In this document: positions 7,082 to 15,895 of the stretch, in pieces
Layout of the letters: each line of letters starts with the position of its first letter
How positions within the stretch are numbered: position 1 is the stretch's first letter
Assembly: GCF_001874525.1 (NCBI RefSeq)
Contig: NZ_LKAQ01000004.1
Coordinates: 920,937-984,936, forward strand
Reading direction: 5' to 3'
Source of the DNA: Pseudodesulfovibrio hydrargyri
GTDB taxonomy: Bacteria > Desulfobacterota > Desulfovibrionia > Desulfovibrionales > Desulfovibrionaceae
DNA: 64,000 bases
Program-made: the position numbers and the translations under genes
The notes under the pieces: model-generated
Seen by the model: the letters and a program-made list of their open reading frames with translations, nothing else
What the model was told of the DNA's origin: nothing
Database searches by the model: none

Positions 7082-10000
7082 GAATCAATTTGTCGATGAC
7101 AGCATCTATCACTTCGCCGGGGAATGTCACACCGGATGATTCCGAAGCATCATACAAAACGTCTTCAATATCGTTCTTCATTTCGTTGACAATATCAATA
7201 TTGTCGCTCCAATCCCTGATTTTCCTGGATGTTACGGCGTCGTCTATGGATATCGCCATCTGGGGCAAGGAAGCTTCGGCGATCTGCCCTTCCAGCATTT
7301 CCCCCAGGATTCCGAAGTAAACGGCGGCTTCGTCCTTGCCCTTGAGGGACGGCGGCAGGTTGCCACGTTCCCCCTGTTGCAAGTCATCCAGCAGCCCTCG
7401 CATCTTGCCGAGATATTCGGCATCGGAAAGCCGGTGCGCACGATGGCTGCTGATGGTTTCGTTGATGATTTCCGACAAGCGTTTGAAGAGGACCGGGTCC
7501 TCATCCATCCGGACAGTGATTGTTTTCTTCACCCGGGCCGCAATGTGGTCGGCCTTGGCGGCATCTCCCTGGATCAGCTCCAACTGTTGCTCGAAGGCGT
7601 CCACGGCAAAGATATCCACCGGGGCGACTACCTCCTGCACGGCATCCGCTCCGATGTGCTTGCTGACCATGTTCTTGAGCTGCTGCTCGTAGGCCGAATA
7701 ATCCACGGCCTCGCCGAACCGATGCTTGACGGCGTTGCGAAGGTTCAGGAAATCCTTCAAATCGGCCTTGTACCGGCGGATCGTCTTTTCGGGCGTATTG
7801 TCGAGAAACCGCGCGCTGCTCAGCGCCAGTTGCAGGGTGTTGGCAAAGAGGCGCAGGGCATCGTAAAATCGCTCCCGAATGTCTTCCGGCTCCAAAGCCA
7901 GTTGCATGGCCTCGATGTCCGCCTTGTTCGCGACTTCCTTGAAAATCTCCCAGACATTGGCGTGCCTGGCCTTGAGTTGTTCAATTTCGCCGCTGACGTC
8001 GAGAATGGTATTCTCGATGTCGGCCCGGTCGAACCCTTCCTTTTCCAGGGCGGCATAGGTGTCGATGGCTTCATTCAAGGCTCCGAAGATGCCCCGGTAA
8101 TCCACCACCAGGCCGTAATCCTTGCCGTCCCACAAACGGTTCACCCGGGCGATGGCCTGAAGGATGTTGTGCTCCTTGAGGTTCTTGTCCAGGTAAAGGA
8201 CGCTGTTCCGGGGCGCGTCGAACCCGGTGAGAAGCTTGTCGATGACGATCAGGATTTCGGGGTCGTCATTGTGGTTGAAGGCGTTGATGATGCTTTCGAG
8301 ATACTGCTTCTCGTTTCCGTACCGGCGCATCATGTCGTTCCAGAACACCTGCACCTCGGGCATCTTGGATTCATCGGTGGAGGTGTTGCCCTCTCGGCTG
8401 TCGGGGGAAGACATGACCACGGCCACGGAGACTTCGTCCTGTTCCGCGAAACACCGAAGGTAGGCCAGAGCCGCCGGGCGGCTGGCAACCGCGAACTGGG
8501 CTTTCTTGCCGGTTCCCTTGCAAAACTGCTTGAAATGCTGGGCGATGTCATAAGCGACTTCGGCAATCCGCGACTCGGCGGAAAAGAGCTGCTCGGCCTG
8601 CCTGAACTTCTTTTTGAGGTCGCGTTTCTGCTCGGGATTCAGCCCTTCGGTAATACGATCAAACCACTTGTCCAGTTCGGCATCGTCCCCGTGCAGCTCG
8701 CTCATGCGCCCTTCGTACCTGAGCGGGGCCACAGCCCGGTCCTGGACCGCCTGATTCATGGTGTATTTGTGGATGAAGCCGCCGAACTGGTCGGCCGTGC
8801 TCTTCTCTTTCTTCAGGAGCGGCGTGCCCGTGAAGCCGATATAGCAGGCGTTGGGGAAGACCACGCGCATCTTGGCATGGCTCTGGCCGTATTGGCTGCG
8901 ATGGCTTTCGTCCACCAGCACGAAGATGTTCCGGTCTTCGTCCTTGGTGCGCTTGTTGGCCACGGTCTCGAATTTGTCGATGATGGTGGTGACGATGGAG
9001 GCGCGTTCCCCGGCAATGAGCTTGAGCAGGTGTTCCCCGGTCCGGGCTTGGACCACGTCCTTGCCGCACGCCTTGAAGGTCTTGGAAATCTGGTTGTCCA
9101 GGTCGATGCGGTCTGTGACGATGACCACCTTGGGATTCTTGATGCGGGGATTGAGTGCCAGGGCCTTGGCGAGCATGACCATAGTCAGGGATTTGCCCGA
9201 CCCCGTGGTGTGCCAGATGACCCCGCCCCGACGGCGGCTGTCGCCCTTGACGTCGGTGACCCGATCCACCGTGGCCTTGACCGCGAAATATTGCTGGTAG
9301 CGGGCGATTTTCTTGATGCGGCTGTCGTAGATGATGAAACCGTATATGAGTTCCAGAAGCCGCTCCGGGCGCAGGAGGGAATGCAGGGTCTTGTCCTGCG
9401 GCGTGGGGGTGCGATGCCCGGAAGTGAGGATACGTGTCAGGGCTTCCCGCTGTTCGTCCGTGGCCTCGGCCATGAGCCGGGACCGTTGCGCTTCGACCAA
9501 GGGTGTGTTGACGATGGCGCTCAGGGCTTCATTTTGGCCGTCAGCGTCCTCTTCCTTCCAGATCGACCAGAACTTCGCATCCGTGTCCGTGGTGGCGTAC
9601 ATGGCCCGATTCTGGCTGATTGAAAGCAATATCTGGCTGTAGATGTACAACTCCGGGATTTCCGTGACCCGCTGATTGCGCAGATGCTGGCTGATGCCTT
9701 CCTTGATGGCCCCGCGCTGGTCGGGCCGCTTGCACTCGATGATGGCCACAGGAATGCCGTTGACGAAAAGCACGATGTCTGGCCGGCGCACGGCATCGGA
9801 GTGGCGCCGCTCGAACTCGAACTCGTCGCACATGTGGTAGACGTTGTTTTCCGGGTGTTCCCAATCGATGTATTTCAGGGAATGGCTTTTCACGGACCCG
9901 TCGATGGTCTGCTCCAGGCTGATGCCGAGGGTGAGCAGGTCATAGACCTGCTCGCTGGTGGCTATCAGGCTGTCGAACGGCACCTGAGCGATTTCCCGCA

Positions 10001-10232
10001 CGGCCCGCGCGATATTGGCATCCGAGAACTCGTGCTCCCGCCCCTTGAAGGTGATGGAATTCATCTCCCGCAACCGGGCTTCCAACACGTCCAGCAGGAC
10101 CGGCATGGACTTGCGCCCTCCACGCATGGACAGGGCCTTGGTGGGCGGGACATACTTGTAGCCAAGCTGTTCCAGCAGGATCAGGGCAGGGGCGTGGGAC
10201 GCGGCGTATTCCTTGAAATCGATGCTATTCAT
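7053..10232 (-). CDS. hsdR: Type I restriction enzyme, R (nuclease-translocase) subunit
   Basis: The 1059-residue subunit cleaves DNA after ATP-driven translocation when HsdM/HsdS meet unmethylated sites. The N-terminal PD-(D/E)xK nuclease residues are Asp152 (RPDIVLFVNG) and Glu166-Cys-Lys168 (IIECKRP). The SF2 helicase core has Walker A TTGSGKSLT near 345 and a DESH Walker B (LVDESHRSQYG), then TGTPLL and a C-terminal helicase domain with IVIDKLLTGFDAP. A C-terminal HsdM-interaction region follows. Length is normal for the family and no break is seen. It starts 10 bases after the SEFIR gene, so it is likely read from the same transcript. Confidence 0.97.
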   Translation of the reverse strand: MNSIDFKEYAASHAPALILLEQLGYKYVPPTKALSMRGGRKSMPVLLDVLEARLREMNSITFKGREHEFSDANIARAVREIAQVPFDSLIATSEQVYDLLTLGISLEQTIDGSVKSHSLKYIDWEHPENNVYHMCDEFEFERRHSDAVRRPDIVLFVNGIPVAIIECKRPDQRGAIKEGISQHLRNQRVTEIPELYIYSQILLSISQNRAMYATTDTDAKFWSIWKEEDADGQNEALSAIVNTPLVEAQRSRLMAEATDEQREALTRILTSGHRTPTPQDKTLHSLLRPERLLELIYGFIIYDSRIKKIARYQQYFAVKATVDRVTDVKGDSRRRGGVIWHTTGSGKSLTMVMLAKALALNPRIKNPKVVIVTDRIDLDNQISKTFKACGKDVVQARTGEHLLKLIAGERASIVTTIIDKFETVANKRTKDEDRNIFVLVDESHRSQYGQSHAKMRVVFPNACYIGFTGTPLLKKEKSTADQFGGFIHKYTMNQAVQDRAVAPLRYEGRMSELHGDDAELDKWFDRITEGLNPEQKRDLKKKFRQAEQLFSAESRIAEVAYDIAQHFKQFCKGTGKKAQFAVASRPAALAYLRCFAEQDEVSVAVVMSSPDSREGNTSTDESKMPEVQVFWNDMMRRYGNEKQYLESIINAFNHNDDPEILIVIDKLLTGFDAPRNSVLYLDKNLKEHNILQAIARVNRLWDGKDYGLVVDYRGIFGALNEAIDTYAALEKEGFDRADIENTILDVSGEIEQLKARHANVWEIFKEVANKADIEAMQLALEPEDIRERFYDALRLFANTLQLALSSARFLDNTPEKTIRRYKADLKDFLNLRNAVKHRFGEAVDYSAYEQQLKNMVSKHIGADAVQEVVAPVDIFAVDAFEQQLELIQGDAAKADHIAARVKKTITVRMDEDPVLFKRLSEIINETISSHRAHRLSDAEYLGKMRGLLDDLQQGERGNLPPSLKGKDEAAVYFGILGEMLEGQIAEASLPQMAISIDDAVTSRKIRDWSDNIDIVNEMKNDIEDVLYDASESSGVTFPGEVIDAVIDKLILVAKRRDLA

Positions 10233-10242
10233 TGGTGATCTC

Positions 10243-11715
10243 TCAAGGTTTCGTACACAGCGTGTCTATGGCTATTAAATATGCTGGACTAAACGATTCG
10301 AACCCCCATTTTGGAGGTTCAATTTTCCCGGTGGCAAATTCCCCACATAATTCAACCAAAGGGACTTTGGACTCTACGCCTAACGCCACCTTCATTCTTT
10401 CAAAATAAGCCGTAGATTGGGATCGCGCAAAAATTTCAAAGGGCGCACTCCTGTACCCTGTATATAGCAATGAAACGGGATACCAAAGATGCCCTTCCTC
10501 CCTACCATTAAGATAACTATGCAGATATAAGAAAAAATCTGCCTGCATCAGATGGTAAAAGCTTAAGGACGGGCACATGTCGGCCCGACCTTTCAACATG
10601 TCGGCATGAATTGATCTTCTATTCAATTCAAGGCGGGCATTTCGCACATCATTGAGCCCCCCGAGATATGGTCGATAGTGAGTGTACGACTTCATAGGAT
10701 GTTCATTGGAGCTAAACCGACCGACGAAATAGAAATCCTGTACCAATTCGGGAACCACTTCAAAGCGTTCTTCCTTCAAGGCAATGGCAACGGCGCATAA
10801 GAACAACTCATGAAGAAAAAATCGGTAATTGTCGGCAGCAATTTCCACCCATTGATGCCTTCCATCATCGGGCCACTGGGTAAACGGATAAAGCCTTTCA
10901 ATGAACCGACGAAGAGTCTCTCCAGCCTGCTGAGCAGGGACATATCGAATTAAGATTGCGAAAAATTCAACCAGCTCGTTTTTGGGTTCTTCCAGCATCT
11001 CGATGCTCCGCACCAAGCGATCGTCCAGTTCCCCATCACCTTCAGGCTCAACCCGAAAACGCTCAAGGTTCTCGACAACCGTATCGAAATAGTCCCTGCA
11101 GGCCCCAAGAGCATTTGCTTTCCCAGCTTGAAGCGCCGTCATGGCCACTCGTTGCTTCGAGGAACTTCCGAGAGTGATTTCTTCGTCACTAAGAATATAC
11201 GCAGGCGGTTTTCCCAATTCCGGCTTTTTAAAAACCGGCTTGTTGAAGATCGCCCGTAGCAACTGTTCAAATCCCTTCTCAAACAAATCAGGGGTAGACA
11301 TATCGATATAACTTCTACCCGAAAGAAATATCGGGCAGCATGCTTGGCCCTGTTCATCCCGTTCCATTATGATCGGGATATATCTTTGCTCCTTGCTCGC
11401 GGGATCCGCTTGGCCGTAAATCTCCGGGGTGATGATGAGCGTTTCTGTTCCAACCCCGCCTTTGCGGCTATCGGCTTTTTCCGCATAGGCTTTGTCGCAG
11501 AGCATAAGGACCTTGGAGATATTGGCGTCCGCCCTCATCTGCTCCATATATTTGTTGACGTCCGCACCTTCTACAAGGTCCCATTTATCCAGCACCACAT
11601 CGACACCCATCTCGACAAGCCGCTCCGCAAGAGCGACGACCTGTGATTCGTAATCGGGGGTTGTCCAGCTATAGGAAATAAACACTTTGGGGACGGAATT
11701 TTCAATATTGCTCAT
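10243..11715 (-). CDS. SEFIR/TIR-domain protein embedded in the type I locus
   Basis: The 490-residue protein opens with a SEFIR domain, a TIR relative (residues about 9-165). Visible boxes are KVFISYSW, VVLDKWDLVEGADVNKYMEQM, KVLMLCDKAYAEKAD and a GVGTETLIITPEIYG strand. The C-terminal 320 residues are mostly helical and match nothing I recognise; they could be the sensor or a partner surface. Bacterial TIR and SEFIR domains can consume NAD+ or make signals in abortive phage defence; activity of this one is inference. It sits between the GIY-YIG-like gene and hsdR, 10 bases before hsdR. Its ribosome site (GGTG) is weak. Base composition is lower in GC than hsdR. Confidence 0.85.
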   Translation of the reverse strand: MSNIENSVPKVFISYSWTTPDYESQVVALAERLVEMGVDVVLDKWDLVEGADVNKYMEQMRADANISKVLMLCDKAYAEKADSRKGGVGTETLIITPEIYGQADPASKEQRYIPIIMERDEQGQACCPIFLSGRSYIDMSTPDLFEKGFEQLLRAIFNKPVFKKPELGKPPAYILSDEEITLGSSSKQRVAMTALQAGKANALGACRDYFDTVVENLERFRVEPEGDGELDDRLVRSIEMLEEPKNELVEFFAILIRYVPAQQAGETLRRFIERLYPFTQWPDDGRHQWVEIAADNYRFFLHELFLCAVAIALKEERFEVVPELVQDFYFVGRFSSNEHPMKSYTHYRPYLGGLNDVRNARLELNRRSIHADMLKGRADMCPSLSFYHLMQADFFLYLHSYLNGREEGHLWYPVSLLYTGYRSAPFEIFARSQSTAYFERMKVALGVESKVPLVELCGEFATGKIEPPKWGFESFSPAYLIAIDTLCTKP

Positions 11716-11772
11716 GCTTGCACCGTATTGTTATAAACAAGGCCGGGAAGGAGGCCCTCCCGGCCATTCATT

Positions 11773-12087
11773 CTATCGTTCTCCACAGGCCGGGTTATAT
11801 TTCGCTCGAATAGCCTGTTCGATTTCTTTACGCCCGGCTTGCTGCTTGTTCGGGGTGTAGTGAGGGGCACATCCTAATATCCCCCGGCTGTGACGGCCCC
11901 AACACCCAGCACGATCATGAGTTTCGACACGAGACTTAAGTCCTTTCGATTCTCCAACATCCAGTACTGTCCATTTCTCGGTCGCATCTTTGCGCGTCAG
12001 GATCGTATATACCCCCGAGCGGTCTTCTAGATCATCAGTCGAGGTGTATGGTCCCTCCGCTGGATAGCCAGCAATGGTTATAGACAT
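11773..12087 (-). CDS. GIY-YIG-like small protein
   Basis: The 104-residue protein shows a degenerate GIY-YIG nuclease layout: SGVYTIL (GIY part) near residue 24, VLDVGES (YIG part) near 40, then GLKSRVETHDR with the conserved Arg and His, and an EIEQAIRAKYNP end that fits the Glu/Asn-Pro element. The YIG tyrosine is replaced by Asp (DVG), so nuclease activity is doubtful. Similar small proteins occur as uncharacterised proteins in many bacteria. The start has AAGGA at seven bases. It precedes the SEFIR gene by 57 bases and probably heads that transcriptional unit. Confidence 0.65.
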   Translation of the reverse strand: MSITIAGYPAEGPYTSTDDLEDRSGVYTILTRKDATEKWTVLDVGESKGLKSRVETHDRAGCWGRHSRGILGCAPHYTPNKQQAGRKEIEQAIRAKYNPACGER

Positions 12088-12122
12088 GTTTTTTCCTTAA
12101 ACAGATGAATGAGCCGTCTTGA

Positions 12123-12128
12123 ACTATA
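12123..12128 (-). promoter_or_regulatory. Possible -10 element of the GIY-YIG/SEFIR/hsdR unit
   Basis: TATAGT (read on the minus strand) lies 36 bases ahead of the GIY-YIG-like start. No good -35 is present at 17 bases, so this is only a weak candidate for a promoter separating hsdR transcription from the upstream hsdMS unit. Confidence 0.3.
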
Positions 12129-12210
12129 CCGGACCATTATGTATGCTCCGCGTACGCTTATGGCGGAGGTCCGATGAACCTGCAACGGCTCGTGTTCGAG
12201 CAGGTTGACC

Positions 12211-12267
12211 TCAAGGGCGGTCTGATGGTTCCAGCATCAGGCCGCTTTTCTTGTGGACTTCAATCAT
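12211..12267 (-). CDS. Possible 18-residue miniprotein
   Basis: A short frame (MIEVHKKSGLMLEPSDRP) follows a near-perfect ribosome site AGGAGAAGGGAA. It lies 18 bases after the DUF2188 gene on the same strand. Part of it forms a small hairpin (CTGATG/CATCAG). It may be a translated leader or chance; no family is known to me. Confidence 0.3.
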   Translation of the reverse strand: MIEVHKKSGLMLEPSDRP

Positions 12268-12285
12268 TTCCCTTCTCCTAGCCAG

Positions 12286-12513
12286 CTACCCTTTGGGCGG
12301 GTATGGGTCGTTGCCGTAGCTGTTTTTTTCACGGATTCTTCCATCCTTTCCGTGAATGCTGACCTCAAGGCCTTCCCGTTTCCCCTGGTCAATGGCTCGT
12401 TCCCGAGCTTCGGCCTGGGTTTCGGCTTTGAAGGAAGCGCGCTTTGCGCCGCCTTTCTTGCCTTGCCAGCCGCCATCAGGATGGGGCGTGACATGCATGT
12501 CTTTACCACTCAT
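12286..12513 (-). CDS. DUF2188-type small protein
   Basis: The 75-residue protein follows the DUF2188 pattern: a short N-terminal strand HVTPHPDGGWQGKK, a basic middle with AETQAEARERAIDQGK, and the closing HGKDGRIREKNSYGNDPYPP. The family is common in mobile DNA and near restriction loci and has no assigned function. The start at 12513 has an excellent AAAGGAGGTGA site. It lies 49 bases after the HAD gene on the same strand. Confidence 0.72.
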   Translation of the reverse strand: MSGKDMHVTPHPDGGWQGKKGGAKRASFKAETQAEARERAIDQGKREGLEVSIHGKDGRIREKNSYGNDPYPPKG

Positions 12514-12562
12514 TGATCTCACCTCCTTTGGTGCTCATTTTCCGGTTGTCCGGTTGCGAAAT

Positions 12563-13387
12563 TTATAACTTCTTTGCCGCCCAATACGCCGCCACTTTGT
12601 CGATGATGGCGTGGGCGATCTTGTCCATGTGCTTCCCTTTCGAGTAGTCCGCCGGGGCCACATAATGAACCCGGCCTTCGCTCCTCAACTGCTCGGCAAG
12701 CTCCTTCGAAGTCTTCGGTTTATACACAGCGATGGAATGTCCTCCCTGCGCTTTGACAAGCCGCATACACGGGACATCCGTCGCCCCATCACCGATGAAA
12801 ATCATATTGGTGAACGGCACTTCTCGTTGATCGGCCTCGATATACTGGTTGATTTTCTTGTTGTCGCAGATGTCCCGAACCCCCTTGTTGATCCGAAACA
12901 GGAACTGCGTCTTGGTCGTATAGTTGACGGCAAGCCCGGGGGCCTCGGCGACGCCATGTTGGTCGTACATGAACGACGAAGCGAACACGTCGGTAAACTT
13001 GTTGGCAATGCTCGTTCCCAAAAGCATTTCCCGTATTCCGGAGGAGATGATGTAATGTTGGGGAATCAGCCCTTTCTCTTTGGCATAGTCGTCAACTCGG
13101 TCAAACCACCCCGATACCCCGGGGAACATCTCGATACCCTTGGCGTATTGCTTGAAGTCCTGCCGCGTGACCCTCATGTCGTTTTCTTTGGCCTTTCGAA
13201 GCATCAGATACATGTAGGCAAGAATTTCATCTGCCTGCTGATCCTTGGCGCGCCTTTTCACCTCATTCCAGAACGTTTTACTGGTCAGTTTGAGTTTCGG
13301 GATGAAGTCGTATTCCTGCATATTCCCAGGGGCAAGCGTGCCGTCGAAGTCGTAGACAAATGCAATTCTCTGTTTGCGAAAGCTCAT
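12563..13387 (-). CDS. HAD-superfamily phosphatase
   Basis: The 274-residue protein has the haloacid dehalogenase phosphatase motifs: DFDGT with the nucleophilic Asp near residue 13, a Ser in IISSG near 115, a Lys region, and the acidic IFIGDGATDVPC motif near 207. The cap inserted after motif I is helical and carries the substrate specificity, which cannot be read. Known relatives hydrolyse small phosphoesters. A GAAGGGG site precedes the start. It lies between hsdS and the DUF2188 gene in the type I locus, an unusual location for a HAD enzyme; a role in nucleotide or modified-base handling during defence is speculation. Confidence 0.85.
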   Translation of the reverse strand: MSFRKQRIAFVYDFDGTLAPGNMQEYDFIPKLKLTSKTFWNEVKRRAKDQQADEILAYMYLMLRKAKENDMRVTRQDFKQYAKGIEMFPGVSGWFDRVDDYAKEKGLIPQHYIISSGIREMLLGTSIANKFTDVFASSFMYDQHGVAEAPGLAVNYTTKTQFLFRINKGVRDICDNKKINQYIEADQREVPFTNMIFIGDGATDVPCMRLVKAQGGHSIAVYKPKTSKELAEQLRSEGRVHYVAPADYSKGKHMDKIAHAIIDKVAAYWAAKKL

Positions 13388-13516
13388 GCGGCCCCCTTCA
13401 GAATTGTTTTTAGATTTTTTCTAGACTTCAAAATATACCCTCTCCGGTCGCCGAAGCCAAGCCTTCACGCCGCGTGCTCACAACTATCTTTTATAGTTAA
13501 TTTTAATTTGCACGCG

Positions 13517-14773
13517 TTATGATTTTACTCGCACTTTTCCGGTCAATAATTGCTGCATGAGACCCTTTTTCTGTTCCTTGAGGGCGACGAGCTGATTGCG
13601 GTGTTCCTCGATTTCCTGTTCGGCCTTGTCGAGGATCTCGGCGATTTTTCCCTGTTCTTCCATGCTCGGCAACGGGATGTGAATTTTGGCAAATTCCTTC
13701 CAACGAAGGCTCCCTCGTCTATCCACCGATGCGCTTGTCCGGGTCTGGAATATGTGGCGGTACCATTCGGTCTTCAGCAACTTGAAAAGAAAACCGTCGT
13801 GAACGACACCCGATGTTTTGAAGACCGTGTACATGGGGCTGATCAGGGCCTTGTCATGAAGGTCTTGATATCCGATGGACCCCTCTTCGATATGGTTCGT
13901 CGCGTAGGCGAAGGCCCCTCTCGGAACAACCTTGTAGGTGGACAGGTCCTTGCTGAAGACCTGCTTTCCAAAGTAGGCCAGGGAATCGACGAGGCCAGAA
14001 TGTTTGGTGCAGGAAAGCACCGGGAGCGAGGTTTTCGTTCCGTTCTTCTGCGATACCGCCACAGCGATATCCCCGATGGTCGGATACCCCCAGTCCTCTG
14101 GGAGGTCGTAAGACTTGGTCTTCTGCCGTGCCTGGGACTTCACAAATTCCCCGAACCGCACCTTGCCCGTCAGGAGCCGCTGCATGAGTCCCGCTTTCCG
14201 CCGCTCCTTGGCCTCGATTATGGCCTCGGCCTTCTCGATGGCACGGTCCCAGGTGGACAAAATTGTGGCAATGGCCTGTTGCTCTTTTTTCGGTGGGAAA
14301 GGAAGCTTTAACCGGGAAAAACGTTTAACTCCTAGATGTGCTATCGAAGTCGTCTGACTTGCTATGGATGCAAAAACACCAATCTGAAGGCAAAGCTGAA
14401 AAAGCTGCAAAGCATATTTAGGATCACATTCTGGCCCTGGTCGAAAACGTACTAAAGTGTTTTGAAAACAGCAGCTTGCAGGCTTTCCTGCATATATTGC
14501 TGGGCGGCCAACAAGCTCAAGGCTTTGCCCTTCATTAAGGAGGATGTCCCCCTGGGCTAACTTATAGATTTCATATTCTTTATCTGAAAAGGGCATTTGT
14601 TTTATATCCGAGGTGTCGATGAACCCATCGAATACATTGGCAACTCTAAGATAACACCTCATCTTACCCTCAACAAAATGAGGAGAGCGTTGACGACCTG
14701 CTTGCACTTGTCCCTGCGAAGAGACCATCTTTAATGGCCAAGGGGTGGACTTAAAAACCATCGCTATACCCAT
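13517..14773 (-). CDS. hsdS: Type I restriction enzyme, S (specificity) subunit, two target domains
   Basis: The 418-residue subunit recognises the bipartite target and guides HsdM and HsdR. It shows two half-repeats, each a target-recognition domain followed by a conserved helix: first about residues 10-175 ending KKEQQAIATILSTWDRAIEKAE and RRKAGLMQRLLTGKVRF, second about 215-418 ending MEEQGKIAEILDKAEQEIEE and KKGLMQQLLTGKVR. The opening GQVQAGRQRSP is typical. No ribosome site is seen at the start used; an in-frame ATG at 14761 is possible. The stretch coding for the first target domain is AT-richer than the second, as expected for domain exchange. Confidence 0.92.
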   Translation of the reverse strand: MGIAMVFKSTPWPLKMVSSQGQVQAGRQRSPHFVEGKMRCYLRVANVFDGFIDTSDIKQMPFSDKEYEIYKLAQGDILLNEGQSLELVGRPAIYAGKPASCCFQNTLVRFRPGPECDPKYALQLFQLCLQIGVFASIASQTTSIAHLGVKRFSRLKLPFPPKKEQQAIATILSTWDRAIEKAEAIIEAKERRKAGLMQRLLTGKVRFGEFVKSQARQKTKSYDLPEDWGYPTIGDIAVAVSQKNGTKTSLPVLSCTKHSGLVDSLAYFGKQVFSKDLSTYKVVPRGAFAYATNHIEEGSIGYQDLHDKALISPMYTVFKTSGVVHDGFLFKLLKTEWYRHIFQTRTSASVDRRGSLRWKEFAKIHIPLPSMEEQGKIAEILDKAEQEIEEHRNQLVALKEQKKGLMQQLLTGKVRVKS

Positions 14774-14814
14774 GCTGATATTGAAATATTTACCATTTAC
14801 TCACTACGATCAGT

Positions 14815-15018
14815 CTAACAGTGGTAATGATCTTTAATATGCCTATGGAAATATGATCCTTTTGAACCGGCATTTAAAAAGGCGGTAAAAACGGATTTCG
14901 GCACACCACAAAAACGGTACCGAGTTGATCCAGATCGAAAGACTACTTCCATTGTCATGGAGACCTCATCATAACCGATGGACCTGATCGCTCTTGAAGA
15001 CACCGAGTGATGCTGCAT
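14815..15018 (-). CDS. KTSC-domain small protein
   Basis: The 67-residue protein matches the KTSC fold: AIRSIGYDEVSMTMEVVFRSG, then YRFCGVP, AFLNAGSKGSYF and the terminal IKDHYHC. The domain resembles the C-terminus of some lysyl-tRNA synthetases and occurs alone in phages and mobile DNA; its function is unknown, with nucleic acid binding proposed. The start at 15018 has GAGGAGG at ideal spacing and follows the dinD stop by one base, so it is translationally coupled to dinD. Confidence 0.78.
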   Translation of the reverse strand: MQHHSVSSRAIRSIGYDEVSMTMEVVFRSGSTRYRFCGVPKSVFTAFLNAGSKGSYFHRHIKDHYHC

Positions 15019-15019
15019 G

Positions 15020-15895
15020 TCATTCCTCCTCTTTTCCCTTGGTTTCAAGCGCCTTCTTTTCCGCAGCCTTTACCCGTCGGGCGACCTTTGCCAAATCCTC
15101 ATCCGGCACGGGCAGTTCCTCGGGCATGGTTCCGCCTAACTCCTTGATGGTCTGGCGGACCTTCTTGCCGACCTCGAAATGGGTCTGGTTGGCCGCTTGT
15201 TTGCCCCGGATGTTCTCGCGCCGAAGCTTCTCCTCGGTCTGCGTGGCACGAAACAGGTTGGCGGCAAGTTCAGTGCTGCCCATGTTGTCGAGGATGTTTT
15301 GACTCTTTTTCAGCCCCTTGCGTTGATGGATGCCCTTGGCGTCGAGGCCGCCGTACAATCCCTTGTAGCCGTGGTTCTGGAAGATGGCGAAATCAAGGCC
15401 GGATTCGACCCCGGCCTGCTGGGCGGCCTTCACCAGTTGCTTGTTGTGCTCCTTCATCTCCTCGCGCAAGAACAGCCGCTTCTCTTCTTCCTTGAGCTGC
15501 TGGAACGACTCGTCATCCGCCAGTTCCTGCCGACGGGTCTGGATGGCAAAATAGGTCTGCCCATTGGCGATGACCGGCTTTGAGGGATCGGCATTCTGCA
15601 CGATCAGGTAACAGGCGTAGCGGCTGAGGGCATAGGACTCCATGGCCCTCTGCCCCCCCTTGCCCAGGGCGATCATCTCGTGGACCTCCACGAAATGATC
15701 GGACACCGGCTGACCGCTGTTTTCACAGCTCGTTTTAGCCTTTTCTATGACGGGGAGGAAGTTGCGGTATTCCCCGTAGCCAAGCACTTTCGACAACTGG
15801 CGGGCCAGCCAAAAATCATCCCCGTTCTCGTCCTGAAGCTTCAGCTCTTCAAAAGTCAGGTGGTGCGCCTTCTCGACGCTTCGTTCCCTGGTCAT
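15020..15895 (-). CDS. dinD: DNA damage-inducible protein D (DinD) homologue
   Basis: The 291-residue protein matches DinD: an N-terminal BRO-like part (FWLARQLSKVLGYGEYRNFLPVIEKAK, HFVEVHEMIALGKGGQR, YALSRYACYLIVQNADPSK) and a helical C-terminal region (GLYGGLDAKGIHQRKGLKKSQNILDNMGSTELAANLFR). E. coli DinD is SOS-induced and inhibits RecA filaments. Here the ATG overlaps the hsdM stop as TAATG, so it is made with the methylase. A link with controlling recombination or SOS signals after restriction breaks is inference. No LexA box is recognised nearby. Confidence 0.88.
   Translation of the reverse strand: MTRERSVEKAHHLTFEELKLQDENGDDFWLARQLSKVLGYGEYRNFLPVIEKAKTSCENSGQPVSDHFVEVHEMIALGKGGQRAMESYALSRYACYLIVQNADPSKPVIANGQTYFAIQTRRQELADDESFQQLKEEEKRLFLREEMKEHNKQLVKAAQQAGVESGLDFAIFQNHGYKGLYGGLDAKGIHQRKGLKKSQNILDNMGSTELAANLFRATQTEEKLRRENIRGKQAANQTHFEVGKKVRQTIKELGGTMPEELPVPDEDLAKVARRVKAAEKKALETKGKEEE

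Noticed and set aside
7377..9623. A 748-codon plus-strand open frame opposite hsdR
   Set aside because: It is the antisense of the clear hsdR coding region and its product is Gly/Val/His-rich without any domain; a by-product of GC-rich codon use.
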